Shown here one piece after another: positions 1-12,286 of a stretch of 64,000 nucleotides of DNA. The stretch comes from Paramyrothecium sp. XJ0827 (Eukaryota > Ascomycota > Sordariomycetes > Hypocreales > Stachybotryaceae). Below the pieces are notes generated by a model. The model saw nothing but the letters and a program-made list of their open reading frames with translations, searched no databases and was not told where the DNA came from. The stretch spans positions 3,534,001-3,598,000 of the forward strand of contig JAJFPB010000002.1 of the NCBI GenBank assembly GCA_020881915.1, read 5' to 3'. A program made the translations under genes and the position numbers. Each line of letters starts with the position of its first letter. Position 1 is the stretch's first letter.

Positions 1-1180
1 GAAGATAAACAGATATAGTCGGCCTGGCCAGGTTCCTGGCAGCGGTGACTGCGACTTGGGCCGCACGAGAACAGGCAGGGATATCGTCCGAGGGATTCCA
101 AACCAAGGCGGTTTCCGGGTGTAGGATTTCAGGAAGGCTCGAGGGAAAAGGCTCAGCCAAGATGGACACGTTGATGCCACGAAAAGATGGCATCTTGCAA
201 GCGACTAGCTATCGAGTGCTCTTCACAGGCAATAGTGTGATTAGAAAGACGATGTAAAGAGCAACTGGATCTGGTCATGAAGGCCCGAGCTCCTCTTGAG
301 TTGCAGATACTGTGAGCGTGGGACCTGTAACAGGAACAAGTTTTGCCGCAAGTCCGTGTGATTACTTTCCATCTTGCTTGGGCCGCCGAAACCACTTGGC
401 ACTTCTGCCAGTTGCCTGATGTTCAAGCCAGACCCCCTTTTCCAGTGCCTAATCCCGCTGCAGGTTAACTTTGAAGGAAAAGAGAACAACATGGTGGACT
501 GTTTGTCATGAGGCCCCCGGTTTCTCGAGCTCATTCGAGGCCCGCATCGTCCAAGGGCCTGATAACTCCCACATAGGAAGCATTCTGATAGACAAGGACG
601 CCTCAAAATGGGCCACTGGCCGTGGTTTTAGGAGAATGGCTCGGCTTAACCTCGTACCTCGACCACGTCTTCACCGGCAGGGTTGGGCACCAGCTTGGCA
701 GTGTTCCCTACGCACGGCGTCATTCCATGAATTCTGCAAAGGTCATGATTGTATGTCGATTCGTCGGCAAGGTATTTTTTGGCCCCGAAAATGGGCTGGG
801 ATACGCGGTTCAGATGACCTTGTCACTCAGCTCAGGCCAAATGTCCAAACTCTAGAATCGATTATTCCTCTCAGCGATGGCAAGGCTCTGGGAGAAGTGG
901 GAAAATTGCAGATTGTGTCTATTTGGTCCTTGGCTCGCTGGCCGGTATCCATAATTTATACAGCATCTTTCGCAAAAAGGAAACGGATGCACGCGAACCC
1001 AACGGCGAATGTAGCCAGACGCTCAGCTCTGGCCCAGCACCTTCTTCGTATCCTCTTCCCTGCCCAGCAATCCCAGATTCCTTATTTGCTTAGCACTGGG
1101 GGCGTCGTCTCGTGGAGTGGCGGACTCGGCTCGGGCGAACGCTGACTGGAGAGCCAAAGCTCTTGCGTGCTATTTTCTCG
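1..1180. other. Gene-free left edge
   Basis: I see no supportable gene here. Open frames exist on both strands; the longest is plus strand 471-1145. None resembles a known family and their composition is not protein-like. The right end is presumably the 3' flank of the minus-strand complex I subunit. A gene entering from the left edge cannot be excluded. Confidence 0.5.
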
Positions 1181-1467
1181 TTAGCTCCGGCGATGCGCGC
1201 GTTCGGCCATTTGCATAAGATGGTAACGCACCTCCTTCTTGTGATGCAGGCACTCGTAGTAGTCCTCTAGCGGTAGCGCGCACTTCTTTTTGCCCGAATC
1301 GTCCTCGGCGGATGTGTTGACGACGTAGCAAGCCATGACCTCTTGCCAGAAAGGAAAGCAGCGGCCAACGCCTGGCGGAGTGGCAATGGGTTAGCGGAAG
1401 TCAGGTAGGATTGCAATTGAGGTCCATATGGATACTCACCGCCGTGCATGCCGTATCCCGACGCCAT
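1181..1467 (-). CDS. Complex I small CHCH subunit (NDUFS5 type)
   Basis: Two exons, 1440-1467 and 1181-1371, separated by a 68 bp GT-AG intron, encode about 72 residues. The protein has two CX9C segments: CFPFWQEVMAC in the second exon and CALPLEDYYEC further on. This is the twin-CX9C (CHCH) helical hairpin of proteins oxidised by the Mia40 pathway in the mitochondrial intermembrane space. The tail, ECLHHKKEVRYHLMQMAERA, resembles the ECLLRQK-type end of NDUFS5, an accessory subunit of NADH:ubiquinone oxidoreductase. It is shorter than the mammalian protein (about 106 residues), mainly at the ends. The start has an ACC before the ATG. It is divergent from SEC39, and two CCAAT boxes (1474-1478 and 1587-1591) lie upstream of its start. 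The CHCH fold is near certain; the NDUFS5 assignment is strong inference. Confidence 0.8.
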
Positions 1468-1899
1468 GGTGAGCCAATTGATTATGTGATCGTCGTCGTG
1501 ATGCTCTGTTCTGCGTGTTCGGGAGGGTATGTCGTTGAAGCGACGCTTCGATATCTCACTAACGTGAACTGCTGGGAGGACCTTGACCAATAAGAAGTGG
1601 GAAATTGGAGAGCTAGTGCACTAACGCGAGGTACACATCAGTTAGCCTGCAGGAGTGGTCTCGCACGAGTAGCCATGATAAGACGGGGTGAGTCCGGCCT
1701 GTGGGCTCGGCCCGTTTCTTGCATGATATTCTTGTAAACGCTACCTCCAGGGACGGGCCATTGCTCCATCCAGCTACAGCACCTTACCGTGGGTGCTATG
1801 ACGAAACGTAGTATAGGCCAGAAAGCAGTTAACCCCACGGCCTCATAAATAACCACAACAGCAACGACCAGGCCAACTGCCGTGCTGGCGGTCTCCAAC
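1468..1899. promoter_or_regulatory. Divergent promoter, NDUFS5-like / SEC39
   Basis: This is a 432 bp spacer between two divergently transcribed genes. It holds two CCAAT pentamers (1474-1478 and 1587-1591), close to the NDUFS5-like start. CCAAT is the binding site of the fungal HAP/CBC complex, which controls many respiratory genes, so a role here is plausible but only inferred. No coding region is supported; a minus-strand open frame across 1638-1925 runs into SEC39 and is rejected. Confidence 0.4.
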
Positions 1900-4711
1900 A
1901 TGGAGTCTGCGCTGTCGCCAGCCAAGGTAGTGCTGCTCGCAGTTCACTTTGCGACACACGCCCAAATACCCAGCCTAGCTCAGCTCGTGGCCGAACATGC
2001 TAGTGTCCTACGCCAGGAACTCCTTCTGCGCATCCTCCTCACCTACTTGCCTGAGACCGTTCCATCGCCATCCTATGTCGACTTTCTTCAACGCCTCTCC
2101 ACCTCTAGCTTCGAGCATGACACCGAGATTGTCCTCGATGTGTCCCCCGTCCAGGATTTGTCAGAGCAAGAAGCATCCAAGAAAGCCAGGAAGCTCCATC
2201 TCTTACAGCTCACGAGCTCCGGTGCCCTTCACCATGACCATGGTGATCCCCTGACTTGGTTTCTATTCGAAAGGGCTTATAGAATTGACGAGGAGGCTGG
2301 TCTGCTCACTCAGTTGCCCGACCTGCTTCTACCATTCCTCCATCACACCCCAGCTATTCGTTCCTGGATGGCATCTGCGATTCTGCCACTACTCCGGAAA
2401 GGGTATGAGTATTATCCGCGGCAAAGCAATTCTCACACCTTGCGCGAGTTCGAAAGATTGCCCGACCGAGCCGCCGTCGACTACCTGTTGGCCCAGACTG
2501 GGGAGAGTGAAGACCGCTCTCTTATAGGTCGCGACCTAGACGGGCTCATTGGGCCTTGGCTTCACAACGACCTGCGATGGAAGATAAAGGAGGAGACTGC
2601 TAGTATCGAGTCCGGTGAGGTCGACACTGCGGCACCACATTGTCCAGGATGGGAACAAGTTCTTGAATGGCTTCTTGTTCAAACTTCTCGGTCTTGGACA
2701 GTGACAGTTGCAGCGATAGAACAATGGGATGGCCCAGCAGACATTTCGATTGCTCCAGGTATCGAATTGTATCATTCAGACGAACGGAAGCGCTACCTTA
2801 ACCAGAGCTATTTGCGCGCGGCGTTGGCTTCCACATACTTGATTCCAGAATCATCCACCAACGCCCTGGAGGGCGCGTATCGGGTTCTAAGCAAGGTCAT
2901 GCGTCTTCTTAAGCAAGAAACCGACTCTAGTCTAGAAGTGGCGGCAACGAGGCTACCTAGTCTCGCCAGTTCTATCAGTGGTATATCTTTTCAGCCCAAA
3001 TACACTGGTTACATGCGAAATGACCTGCTGAGCTCATCGAATTTCTTGACGGATCCCAGTATCGCAAGCGCGCATTTGCAGGCCGCCTTGATTATCAGCG
3101 CGTATATCTCTACGAGGCTCGGCTCACCCTTCACCGTACGTGCCATCGGCGACTTGACATTCCTCCAAGATCAACGTGAGCAAAAGGCCGAGCTCTCGAA
3201 GCTGATACGTGCCATTGCGAATCGCGCGCCACGAAACGATGATGAATACTGGCAGAGAGCAAGGAGAGAACTTCTCTGGCTTCATAGCTGGGGCAGCTCC
3301 AATGATACCGAGAGCATGGGTGGGGGAGTGTTCAGTGCGATTTCCCGGACACATATCGAGACAGAGTTGTTGAAGGCGCTGCTGTCCAATTCACGTAAGA
3401 TCCGAAACTCGAGCATACTGTGACTCTTGCTAAGATATCAAAGGTTTCACATTAGCTAGGAATATTTACGAGGACAGCTCGGACAACCCGCTTTCGCCCG
3501 AAGCAGTCCGAGACGCTGTCTTTAGCTCTGCTCTGAATGCTTTTGACAATGCGTCAAACCCGAGCCGAACAAGGGGTGGTCTGAAGAAGTGTGATGAGAT
3601 GTAAGTTCATAGGCCATAGTGCAGCTCTGAGGACGTCGGCTAACGAGTCAGGTTACACGCTTTCCCCAAGTTTATTGATAAAACAAACCCCATGGCGAGA
3701 CGGATAGAAGCTCTCTTGAAAGCTACGCACGCTTTGAGCGAATACCGACTTGTATTGAAACAAGGCGAGCCTTTTAGTCCCGTTGTCCTCCGAGTGCACT
3801 CGGACCCTATCTCCGTCATCGAAAAGGTCTTGGAACAAAACCCCAAAGCCTACACTCGCCTGCAGGAGTTCCTCGAGATGGGAGTCAACATGATTCTTGG
3901 TGGGCTTGTCAATCGGTCGAAATCGCGTTCTTTAGAACGGTCCGCCGATGAACAAGATGAGGACATTCGTATTGTAGAGAAGCGCATCGTTGCGATGTGC
4001 ATTGAGGCAGCCCTCAGGGAAGATGATTTTGAGACAGCTTATTCCTATGTTGTCAGCCGTCTAGGCGGTTCCGGCCATCAGGATATGACAGACGATTGGT
4101 CCTTCAGCGCAGCTCTCAAAGCTGGCCAATACATCCGCACTGAGAGATCACAGCTGCCGACGCACTTGGGCACAGCCAGCGGAAATCCTGAGATCAGGCA
4201 TCTTGAACAGCGAATCGAGTGTCTGGCTACTGCCTTGCGGGTTGCGCCCCCTTCGCAGCTGCTTGAGATTCTCAAGAGTTTCCGTCGCTGCGAGGAACAG
4301 CTTGACTCCGCCATCCAAGAGGAGGCCGCCAAAGAGGCCGCTTGGGATGCCGCGGCTGATATTGGTGAGGTACCAGGGGCATTTGATGCTCCTGGCCCCC
4401 GGAAGCTGTACCCCCCAAGAAATGTGACTGCCAGTGCTACAGCTCGACAGGCCGAGGAGGCCCCCATGTCTCTCTTCGACCTTTCCAGAGCCACGGCCAA
4501 AGCTGCCCAGAAAAACCTTACAGCACTGTCGAGCTTGCAAGGCATGGGCCAAGGCCTTCTAAATCCCCAGCAACCTCAAGCCGATACGCCAGATCAGGCC
4601 CCAGACCGGGTTAGGAAGCGAGATCAACTTAGAGACGCGGCTACGGAGAGGCTAGTTTCCGGCGTAGGCTGGCTGATTGGGGCAAATGTAAACAGAGGCG
4701 ATTCAAGCTGA
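1900..4711 (+). CDS. SEC39: Sec39-domain ER-Golgi tethering protein
   Basis: Exons 1900-3394, 3456-3600 and 3652-4711 encode about 899 residues. The ATG in the context AACATGG was chosen as start; the frame is open only a few codons further upstream. The protein is an alpha-solenoid of the Sec39 family throughout, with no membrane segment. Sec39 (NAG/NBAS in animals) is a subunit of the Dsl1/NRZ complex, which tethers COPI vesicles returning from the Golgi to the ER and interacts with ER SNAREs. Length matches filamentous fungal homologues as I know them. Both introns are short (61 and 51 bp), with canonical GTAAGA/GTAAGT donors, and the second splits the codon for Met in DEM|LHAFPKF. The C-terminal 150 residues are rich in Ala and Gln and look disordered. 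Assignment rests on family resemblance across the whole length. Confidence 0.85.
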
Positions 4712-6367
4712 TTATGAAGACACTCGGTGACGAGATAAAACGAACGCATGATTTGACCATTGATACGGCAGGCTAAGTCTCCCGCTGTTACCATGTGTCT
4801 GGTACGGCTAGATCACTTCTAGTGTGCCTGCATAAGGCATTCATGTATCGACGAAATGTGACAATGAAATAAATCTATTACTATCAGATTACCTGAAGTG
4901 GACGAGAAATTGTGCAAGCCAATATGCCTCATTCAATGAGACGTGACTGTCTCAGTATCTATGCAATTTTGAATTGGATGTAACCTCGTGGGGAAAAGAA
5001 ACCACAAACCAGTGATGAAAAGTCTTCTGAGACCCCAAAATTAGTAGCAGGGCCATGAGAACAAGTTATTTTACCTCAGCACCTTCTTTTGGCGCAAGTA
5101 CGCACTGACAGATTAAGTGTTGCCACTAAGCTCATCGGCCTGAATACATCATGCTCACGGATACCACTCGGTGCTCGTGAGGGGATGAGGTGTTAGTTTT
5201 GATTGCTCAGAGCGCATCAGCGTTCAATCAGGGTCGGATCGTAGGTTCAGTCGAAGTCCACGAATGAAAATTGTCGCATGCATCTTCGGCTTGGAAAATG
5301 AAAAAAGGGCTGACGTTAGGCGGCACAGCCGAACACATCAGCGATAGATGCACCGCCAATCGTAACCGACAAGTGACGAATACAAAATAAGAAGCAAAGA
5401 ATCTTGGTGGTGAGGCTCCTGGAAAGCCCTGGAAAGGGAAGAAAAAAAGCAAACAATGGCAAAAGGGTATCAGCAGTGAGAAGTAATCGCACGCGTCGGG
5501 GTGAAGTCGTTCTGGCAAACCTTCAAACGCAAGCTGGAAGATGATTCTAGCCATGGTTCAAGCCAAAATCGTAGCCGTAAGTTTGCACACCCTTACCTTA
5601 ACTGATTCAAATTGGAGAAATTTGGCGAACTGTCAGACCCGATAGCATTTCGATCCAGTGCGACGATTACGAGGCGCAAGTCGTCAGGGCGGCATATTAC
5701 GTAGTAGCGCCTATAGCTTAAGGGCTGAAATCATTATGGACGTTATCTTAGTCGATTGTATGTGCTCCTGTTGCCCGTGCCGATCTGGGTCGCAATACCT
5801 ATTTGTGATGAACATGGCGGAGGTACATGTACGGCTGTTGACACGAGTTTCGCGCTTGATGGTGACTATTGATCCATTGGGTTCACATCGTAAAGTAGGC
5901 GCTGTTGGCGTCTGCTGTTTTACCGTATTGCCATGATATCAAGATGTCGCCGCGGTAGACGTGACGAGTGATGAAGTTTGATTTTGTGTAAAAGTCCGGA
6001 AGCTGCCATTACGTGGTGCAAAAGAAACCCTGTCGCCGCAAGACCGGCCAGCAACAAGAAACTCAAATGGCGAAGGCCGAATACCCGATTTGTTTTTTTC
6101 TTCCCAAACTGTCGCAAATTGCACGAACTCCTGATAAGCAGATGCCGAGTAACTATCCGCTCGGTCCACGGAAAGCCGAAGAGAGGAATATAAAAGGCAC
6201 ATAAGAAATTAAGGAAAAACATGGCGACCGCAACTTTCCACGATAGAAAAAAGTGCTACAATCGGCTGTAGCAGCCGATGCGACCGAGTTTGCAGTTCGC
6301 ATTTAGCGGATCTGCTGGTCAGGGCCTGGGGTACGTTAGCCACCTATATAATGCTGCATCTATATCT
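4712..6367. other. Intergenic region, SEC39 to TRA2-like
   Basis: About 1.65 kb with the 3' flanks of two convergent genes. Only short open frames without family resemblance are present. No RNA gene or repeat was recognised. The AT-rich stretch at 4840-5100 is consistent with 3' UTR and terminator sequence of SEC39. Confidence 0.5.
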
Positions 6368-7623
6368 TTACATACCTCCGTACGGTTCCCTTGCCTCAGA
6401 TCGAGAGGCAGAGTCGCCGTAGCTGCCACTGGCTGCAGGGGCTTCACGAGTCCGAGCAGGATCCCGCTCACCCTGACGATCATAACGGTCACGGTCATAA
6501 CCGCCGCCACCGCCGCCGCCACCGCGAGGGGGGTAGCGCTCGCGATCATCTCTTCCACCAGCTGGGCGGTCTCGAGAGTAGTAGTCGTCACCACCACCGC
6601 CGCCGCCGCCGCTGCCGCTGCCGCCACCACCACCACGTTCGCGGCGCTCATAGCCACGGTCGTAATCGCGACCATAGTCACGACCATGACCACGATCCTC
6701 GTAGCGGCGCTCCTCACGGTAGCCACGCTCACCGCCACGTTCATAGCCACGGTCATCACCACGTCTATCGTAGCTGCGGTCATAGTTGCGGTAGCGGTAT
6801 GGGTCGTCGCGGCCGCCGTAGCCGCCGCCGCCGCCGCCGCCACCGCCACTGTAACCGCCACGTCGGCGATCGTCAAAGCGAGGGCGAGGGTCTGATTGAC
6901 TGTCAATCATTGGCTGCGAAAACGGGATAGAGAAGACTTACCTCGCTTGGGAGGACCAAAGTACTTGCCAGGAGTAGGCGTACGAGGGCGAGCACGACGA
7001 GCCTTCTCAATGCTCAAAGTACGGCCCTCAATTACTTCACCCTGAAGACCTTCTCTAGCAGCCTCAGCTTGCTCAGATGTGACCATCTTGACGAAGCCGA
7101 AGCCACGAGATTCCTTGGTGTGAGGGTCACGCATGATCTGGCACTTCTCGACGTCGCCATACTTCTCAAACATCTTCGAGACCTCAGCCTCGGAAAGACG
7201 AGGGTGAATACCTGTGACGAACAGATTGGAACCGGGGTTGATGGCACCGTCATCGTCGTCCTTAAGACCAGAGCCGTCCTTGGAGCCACTGGTATTTGGG
7301 CAGATGAATTAGATGAAAGCTGATTGAGGACGAGAAGTATAGCGCATGGCGTGCTTACAGGTCGTTGTTGCCATTGGGCGAAGGGGAGCGGCGGCGGCCG
7401 CCGCCTTCATTGTCGTCTCGTGCAGGACGAGGCGAAGCGCTGCGGTTGTCACGTTCGTAGCGAGGCGCCTCATCTAATGTCGCGCAAGACGTTAGCTCAA
7501 GCTCGAATAGCAAGGCAACCGACTCATGCCAGGCAACAAACGCGTCGGCATTGAGCTGCGGAGACACGTACCCTCGTAGCGGTCGCCATTGGCGGCCTCA
7601 TAGTCCATCGCGGTGGTCGCCAT
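6368..7623 (-). CDS. Tra2-like RRM protein with Gly/Arg/Tyr-rich tail
   Basis: Four exons (7572-7623, 7359-7473, 6942-7288, 6368-6891) encode about 345 residues. A short acidic and RS-containing N-terminus (RRRSPSPNGNN) leads into one RRM at about residues 70-150, with RNP2 LFVTGI and RNP1 RGFGFVKM. A basic linker, RRARPRTPTPGKYFGPPKRG, resembles the linker after the RRM of transformer-2/SR-type splicing factors. The last exon is extremely Gly/Arg/Tyr/Asp-rich, with runs of glycine and RGG, DYGRDY and YDRGYE repeats. Such tails bind RNA and promote condensate formation. The likely role is pre-mRNA splicing or mRNP assembly in the nucleus. The repetitive exon produces long alanine/valine-rich frames on the opposite strand, which are artefacts. 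The RRM call is certain; Tra2 orthology is probable. Confidence 0.85.
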
Positions 7624-8547
7624 GGTTGATGAAGGGACCGAAAAGGTGATGGAAATGAAGCTTGAAGGAAAGTAATGAAGGGTAGGTTGATGGCTACGGT
7701 GGGTGGATGAATGAGGCAAGGTGAGGAAAGGGAAGAAAAAAAAGTGGCGAACAAGGTGAGAAAAGGGACAAGGCGCGCTGGCAGCCGATGATTAGGCGGA
7801 GGCAGCAGGCCACCGCGAACACAATTGCGGTAAAGAGAGGTACCTGTGCACCGCCCTCTCCAGCAGGGAAGGTACCTTTACCTTACCTGACCTCACTTCA
7901 GAGGACAGTGAGCCACAACTCGAATGAGTACCGTACCCAAACGTGCCCCTTTCAATTACCTTGACACATTTCTTTGTTCAGATGAAGGAGTGACGACGAG
8001 TCTGGTCGCCAGATTACCCGCCTTTCAGCTACAGTACAACGCGGCTGTACAGTACCAAAGCCATAACGGCAACTGCTATCGAGGATTGCTTTTGCGCTGT
8101 CAGTATTGTACCATTAATATCACCATACATTTGCTTCTTCTGGCTCCCCTCTTTAGAGCAGTTTGCCCCTTCTACTTTACTAAGAATTCTTGCATCGAGC
8201 TTAATGCACCGAGTAGAGACAGACAAATCCAATGGCTGAGAGACTGTGCTGGTTGAGCCGGTTTAGCTTACATCAAGAAATGTTTTCGTTCCCAAGCTGG
8301 CCAAATTGTGTAGTACAGCATTAGAACCCTTCAGCATCCGCTTTCAAAGACTCTGCGACATCAATTGCTGTGGATGGCCCGTCTTCCAGAAACTCTAAGC
8401 CTTTGAGGGCTTCTCCCCCACACGCTCGCTGCAAAGCGAGCGACGCAAAATGTCCCCCAACGACCGGGCGCGCCATGAATCTTACTGGTGAGAAGTCGCC
8501 TTTGCCCTCAGTATCGTACAAATCGGTCAAGGGTCGATCTGGCCAAG
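7624..8547. promoter_or_regulatory. Promoter region of TRA2-like gene
   Basis: About 0.9 kb between the TRA2-like start and the end of the glutaminase gene. The proximal part, 7630-7760, is purine-rich on the plus strand, i.e. a pyrimidine-rich 5' leader for the minus-strand gene. AGGTACCT occurs at 7838-7845, and a second cluster of AAGGTACCTTT and ACCTTACCTGACCT lies at 7869-7893. A plus-strand open frame at 7924-8256 has no resemblance to known proteins and is not called. Confidence 0.4.
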
Positions 8548-10914
8548 CTAGTTAGCTCTACTCATCTTCAGGTGGGTCAAGCATTCAGTTTCACCTGTGA
8601 CTGTTTCCGTCACCCACAAGATCATGGCTTCAATGATCCCATTCCGTGTCTTTTGGCTTGCCACCGCTGCAGCGAATAGTTGCCAGTCGCTTTTGGTGTA
8701 GAGGTGACGGCTATCTAGCGGCAATCCGTAGCGCTGCAGCACGGCGTGATACCAGCTGCTCTGCATGTTGTATACCTTGTTCGGAATGAACAACTTGTCC
8801 GAATTCTTCTGAAGTGGCTTTTGGTCCCCGGCTTGTTCCTCTGTTGGCCGGCTTGGAGTGTGGAAGCACAGAAGTGCATCTGCATACAAATTGTAGATGG
8901 TAGTCCAAGATCCGTACCATGTGTAGGATAATTTGGCGTGTGTCCCATCTCTCGAAAGCCCATAGTTCTGCCATTGATCAATGTATGAATCAGATATGTT
9001 TCGATAGTGCTGAGCATCACCATGTTCCCCGACAAGTTCGGCAATTTGACTCATAGCTCTGATCCCAATGATTCCTTTAAGGGCTAAATTCGTCTGATTG
9101 GCAAGCCATCCTGCAAAGTCGTCTGTGCAGAGCTGATTTCGTGGAATGAGAGATTCGCGAACCAAATAGCCCGTCCACTGCTTCCACAACCGATAGCCTC
9201 TCAATGCCCAAGTTTTGGCAACATCTTGCCTTGTATTTTGGGTACTTTGGGGAGCGTCAGGTAATACGTCTTCGGCTTCGTCGCCCCAAGAAACCCGCAA
9301 TCCTCCAGACAAACCACCAGGAATTATTTGGGTTTGGTCAGTCAAGGCATTCACAAGTGCCAAGGCCATGATCAGCATGTTTCCGCATTCCTCCACTGGC
9401 ATGTATTCATCACGACCGTCCGAATGACCCGTTGCATTCGGAAAATGAGTCCCTAGGTCATGCATGCTGTAGTCATTGGGATACTGCCCACTTAGCTGGT
9501 GCTCAATCAATGGCTCTAGCAAATAAGCCAGCCACTTTGGATTCGTGTACAAAAAGAACGGGAATGCTGGGAATATTACATCAACCGTTTGAAAGTTGCC
9601 ATTCGAGGAGATCTCTTTCAGGAATAAAATGGGGTCTTCTGGAGTGCCTGAAAACTGTGTTGCACCCAGAACTTGCCGAGCAGAGAGTGCGATGATGTCT
9701 TCGAATCCTGAGGGACCTAGTTCCTTCGCATTCGCATTGAGTTGTTGAGAGTAATTTCTTGCAAGAGCGGATGCTTTGTGAAAATCCTTGTAATGATATG
9801 CGATCATCGCGTCCACCTCGGGTATGAAGGATGCCCATAAGGGCCGCATATACGTAAGACCCCTCGCTGCTGCAAATTGGACCACAGGATCTTGTATTAG
9901 CGCCAAACTGAACAAGAAACTGCCGTGACCGAGTCCCATGGCGGAGGAGTTGCTGGGCACGCCAAGATTGAAGGTCTTGGAGAACGCAAACACCGGCTCC
10001 TCGTCCATAACCGCCCGGAAGTTGTTGTCAATGGTATCTTGGAGAGCACCGTGATTTGCAAACTGTTGGCGCAGGATCGCTGACGTCCCAGCCTGATAAT
10101 GGGCATCTCCGGGCCCTGAGAATCGTAATGTGCCCCATTCAGCTCGATCCGAAGACTCAGTTAGAAGCTGTTCAGTTCTACGAGCTACCGCCCATGATTT
10201 CAGGGCATCCGAGGACTTTTCCATCTTTGGAACGTCAGAAAAACTCCACTGTATTTCATTGTCCCTGGATCCCGTGACCCACTGGCCATTCACATCGGTA
10301 TATACGCTGATTTTTCCTTTACCGTGTAAGTATACTGCCATGTAAGCTGCCGGCAGCGACTGGCGAAACGTTGATGTTGGTGTGATTGGAGAAAGAAATG
10401 ATAGTGTCACATTGACCGCGTTGTCTGACTCGCCTGAAGCACTCAGACTGTAGGTAAGATTGGTGGTTGACGCATCAAAAGATGCGCCATGGTAAATTGG
10501 GTCCAGGACCGTATAGCTTGAAACGTCAGACTGCAGCGAGGGCGAAGAGGGTATCGGTACCTACTTGGAGTCCTTCGGTAAGGAATCATAAGCTCGTCCT
10601 AGTAGTGGATATACCGCCCTGTCACCATGCCGATATGCCAGGACAGAGAATCCTATCTGGTCCGGGAAGCTTTAGTAGTCTGCACGTAGCTTCATTATCA
10701 GAGGATTGCAATATACTTCTTCTCCCGTCCAGAAAATTGGCCAATGCTTCCAAGGGAAGTCCCGGGCATCTCCTAACCAAGTGCTCAGGTATGGATTTCG
10801 GACAATGAGGGGAAGTACTGGCGGATGAAGGACTGAGGCACTGGCGAGAGTGGTCACCAACAAGAGGATGCTTATAATCATCCTGACGAACCTAATCTTT
10901 AGGAACAAATGCAT
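8548..10914 (-). CDS. Secreted glutaminase A-family protein
   Basis: Exons 10717-10914, 10565-10656 and 8548-10516 encode about 752 residues. An N-terminal hydrophobic segment ending near ASAS is a signal peptide. Translation could also start at the in-frame ATG at 10879-10881, which removes 11 residues. The order of conserved blocks is that of the fungal glutaminase A (GtaA) family: NPYLSTWLGDARDFPWKHWP near the N-terminus, FLSPITPTSTFRQSLPAAY, AEWGTLRF, then the C-terminal six-hairpin region with DDFAGWLANQTNLALKGIIG and YTWYGSWTTIYNLYADALL. These correspond to the Pfam families formerly called DUF5127, DUF4965 and DUF1793. Asn-linked glycosylation sequons are frequent. GtaA hydrolyses glutamine to glutamate extracellularly, but not every relative has been tested. 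The second intron is only 48 bp; its acceptor was chosen because it restores the family reading NYTVLDPIYHGASFD. Confidence 0.8.
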
Positions 10915-12286
10915 AGAGAGACGGTCAATCGTGCGGAGTCAATTGAAGATGAGCGTGGAAGTTCTGGCGACGAGTGTATGCTTTCATGAGGTCAGGCCCT
11001 CAGCTCTTCCCAAAGTATGCCGTACCTTGCATCCAGGGCTCTGCGGCTAGCGGGGAAGTGGGCCTCCTCCACAGTCCTGGCCCCACCACAGCTCGGCCAC
11101 CCTGGCATGGTGGATACTGCGGAGCTGTGAGATGGCAAATGCCGAGTCGACAAGCCTATGTCAGGTTAACCTCGGAAGGGGAATGCTCGCGATCCAATTC
11201 TTCAAGGTTGTTTTTGAAGATACAAGACAATCCCACGACCAAATGAGTACTGCTCCTCCATCTGGTCGAAGAGCACTTACTCTATGTGGTCATGGCAGGC
11301 GATGGAGGATAGCCGCGCTCAGTGCATTCGCACCCTACAATCCCCTTGTTCTGGCATGTCTTCCATGCCTAAACAACAGGGAGCGGGTTGCAAGAAACAG
11401 TGTTGGATTCGGCAAGGGTTGTTCTGAACATGTTTTGTATCCTGGTTTCTGCACCGTCTTCGAAAATTCTCAGGAGTTCAATAATTCGTACTGCGTGATG
11501 GATGCTTCCAACTTGCTAGCAGGTAGAGGGAAACCTGTTGACCGATGCCTGAGTTCCACGGCCTAACATAGTGGACATTCAGTTGGAGGTTGGCCTGCAA
11601 AACCCGTGACTTTTTATCCAGGCTCATGTTTAGAATTGTGAATTCGATAGCATTCAAATTTAGGCGCCTTTTACCCATCGCACAAGGGTTCAAGGCCACC
11701 CCACCTTCGCAGAGACCGACGTGTGCTAAACCACGAAATAAATCCTTGCTCAGTCGTTTGTGCGGTAAGTTATGATTTCATCGGACCTTTGTCTCTCTTA
11801 ATGGCCGCTCTGTCATCATTGGTGCCTGGACCAAGTTAGTGGAAGAAGTGACAACATTTTCAATCGTCTCAGAATATCGGCCGACAGAGATACTGCAAGT
11901 TGAGCATGAAACACCTGCCGTCACTCAATGTTGGAGGTCACTCTGAGTCATCTTTTTGTTCTTCTATCAGTGGATCAAATTGCTCATTTGGTAGCCTTAA
12001 AGTGGTAATCTATGTCTTTAGCTCTCTTCTGTTTCAAAGCAATGCGAAATCGTTGTCTGAATCTGCGACGGATCGTGGCTTTTTAGCCCCAGCGAGTTCC
12101 AGACGGCAACCGTAATCAACAACTTGCAACGTCAAATTAGCCCGGGCTTCATGCGATACTCGGGTTATCTCTCTTATGAAGGGGTCATGTTGCGGGCGGA
12201 AGACAGATGCATGGCCACGGGCGGCCCTGGGCCAGCCCTGAAGCGTCATGAGCTGGGCCCGAATTCTCCAGGTCTTCCTTTCCTTC
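10915..12286. other. Intergenic region upstream of glutaminase gene
   Basis: About 1.37 kb serving as promoter of the glutaminase gene and 3' flank of NAT3. Open frames of up to 144 codons occur (for example 11132-11566 plus), but they have no recognisable family or intron structure and are not called. No tRNA-like or tandem repeat structure was seen. Confidence 0.45.

Noticed and set aside
471..1145. 224-codon plus-strand open frame at the left edge
   Set aside because: Unusual amino acid composition (Arg/Trp/Ser-rich), no family resemblance and no conserved-looking motif.
1638..1925. Minus-strand frame with a hydrophobic segment
   Set aside because: It crosses the SEC39 start and has no homologue-like features.
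6278..6906. Long Ala/Val- and His-rich frames on both strands over the TRA2-like last exon
   Set aside because: They are mirror images of the Gly/Arg-rich coding repeat; the RRM gene explains the sequence.
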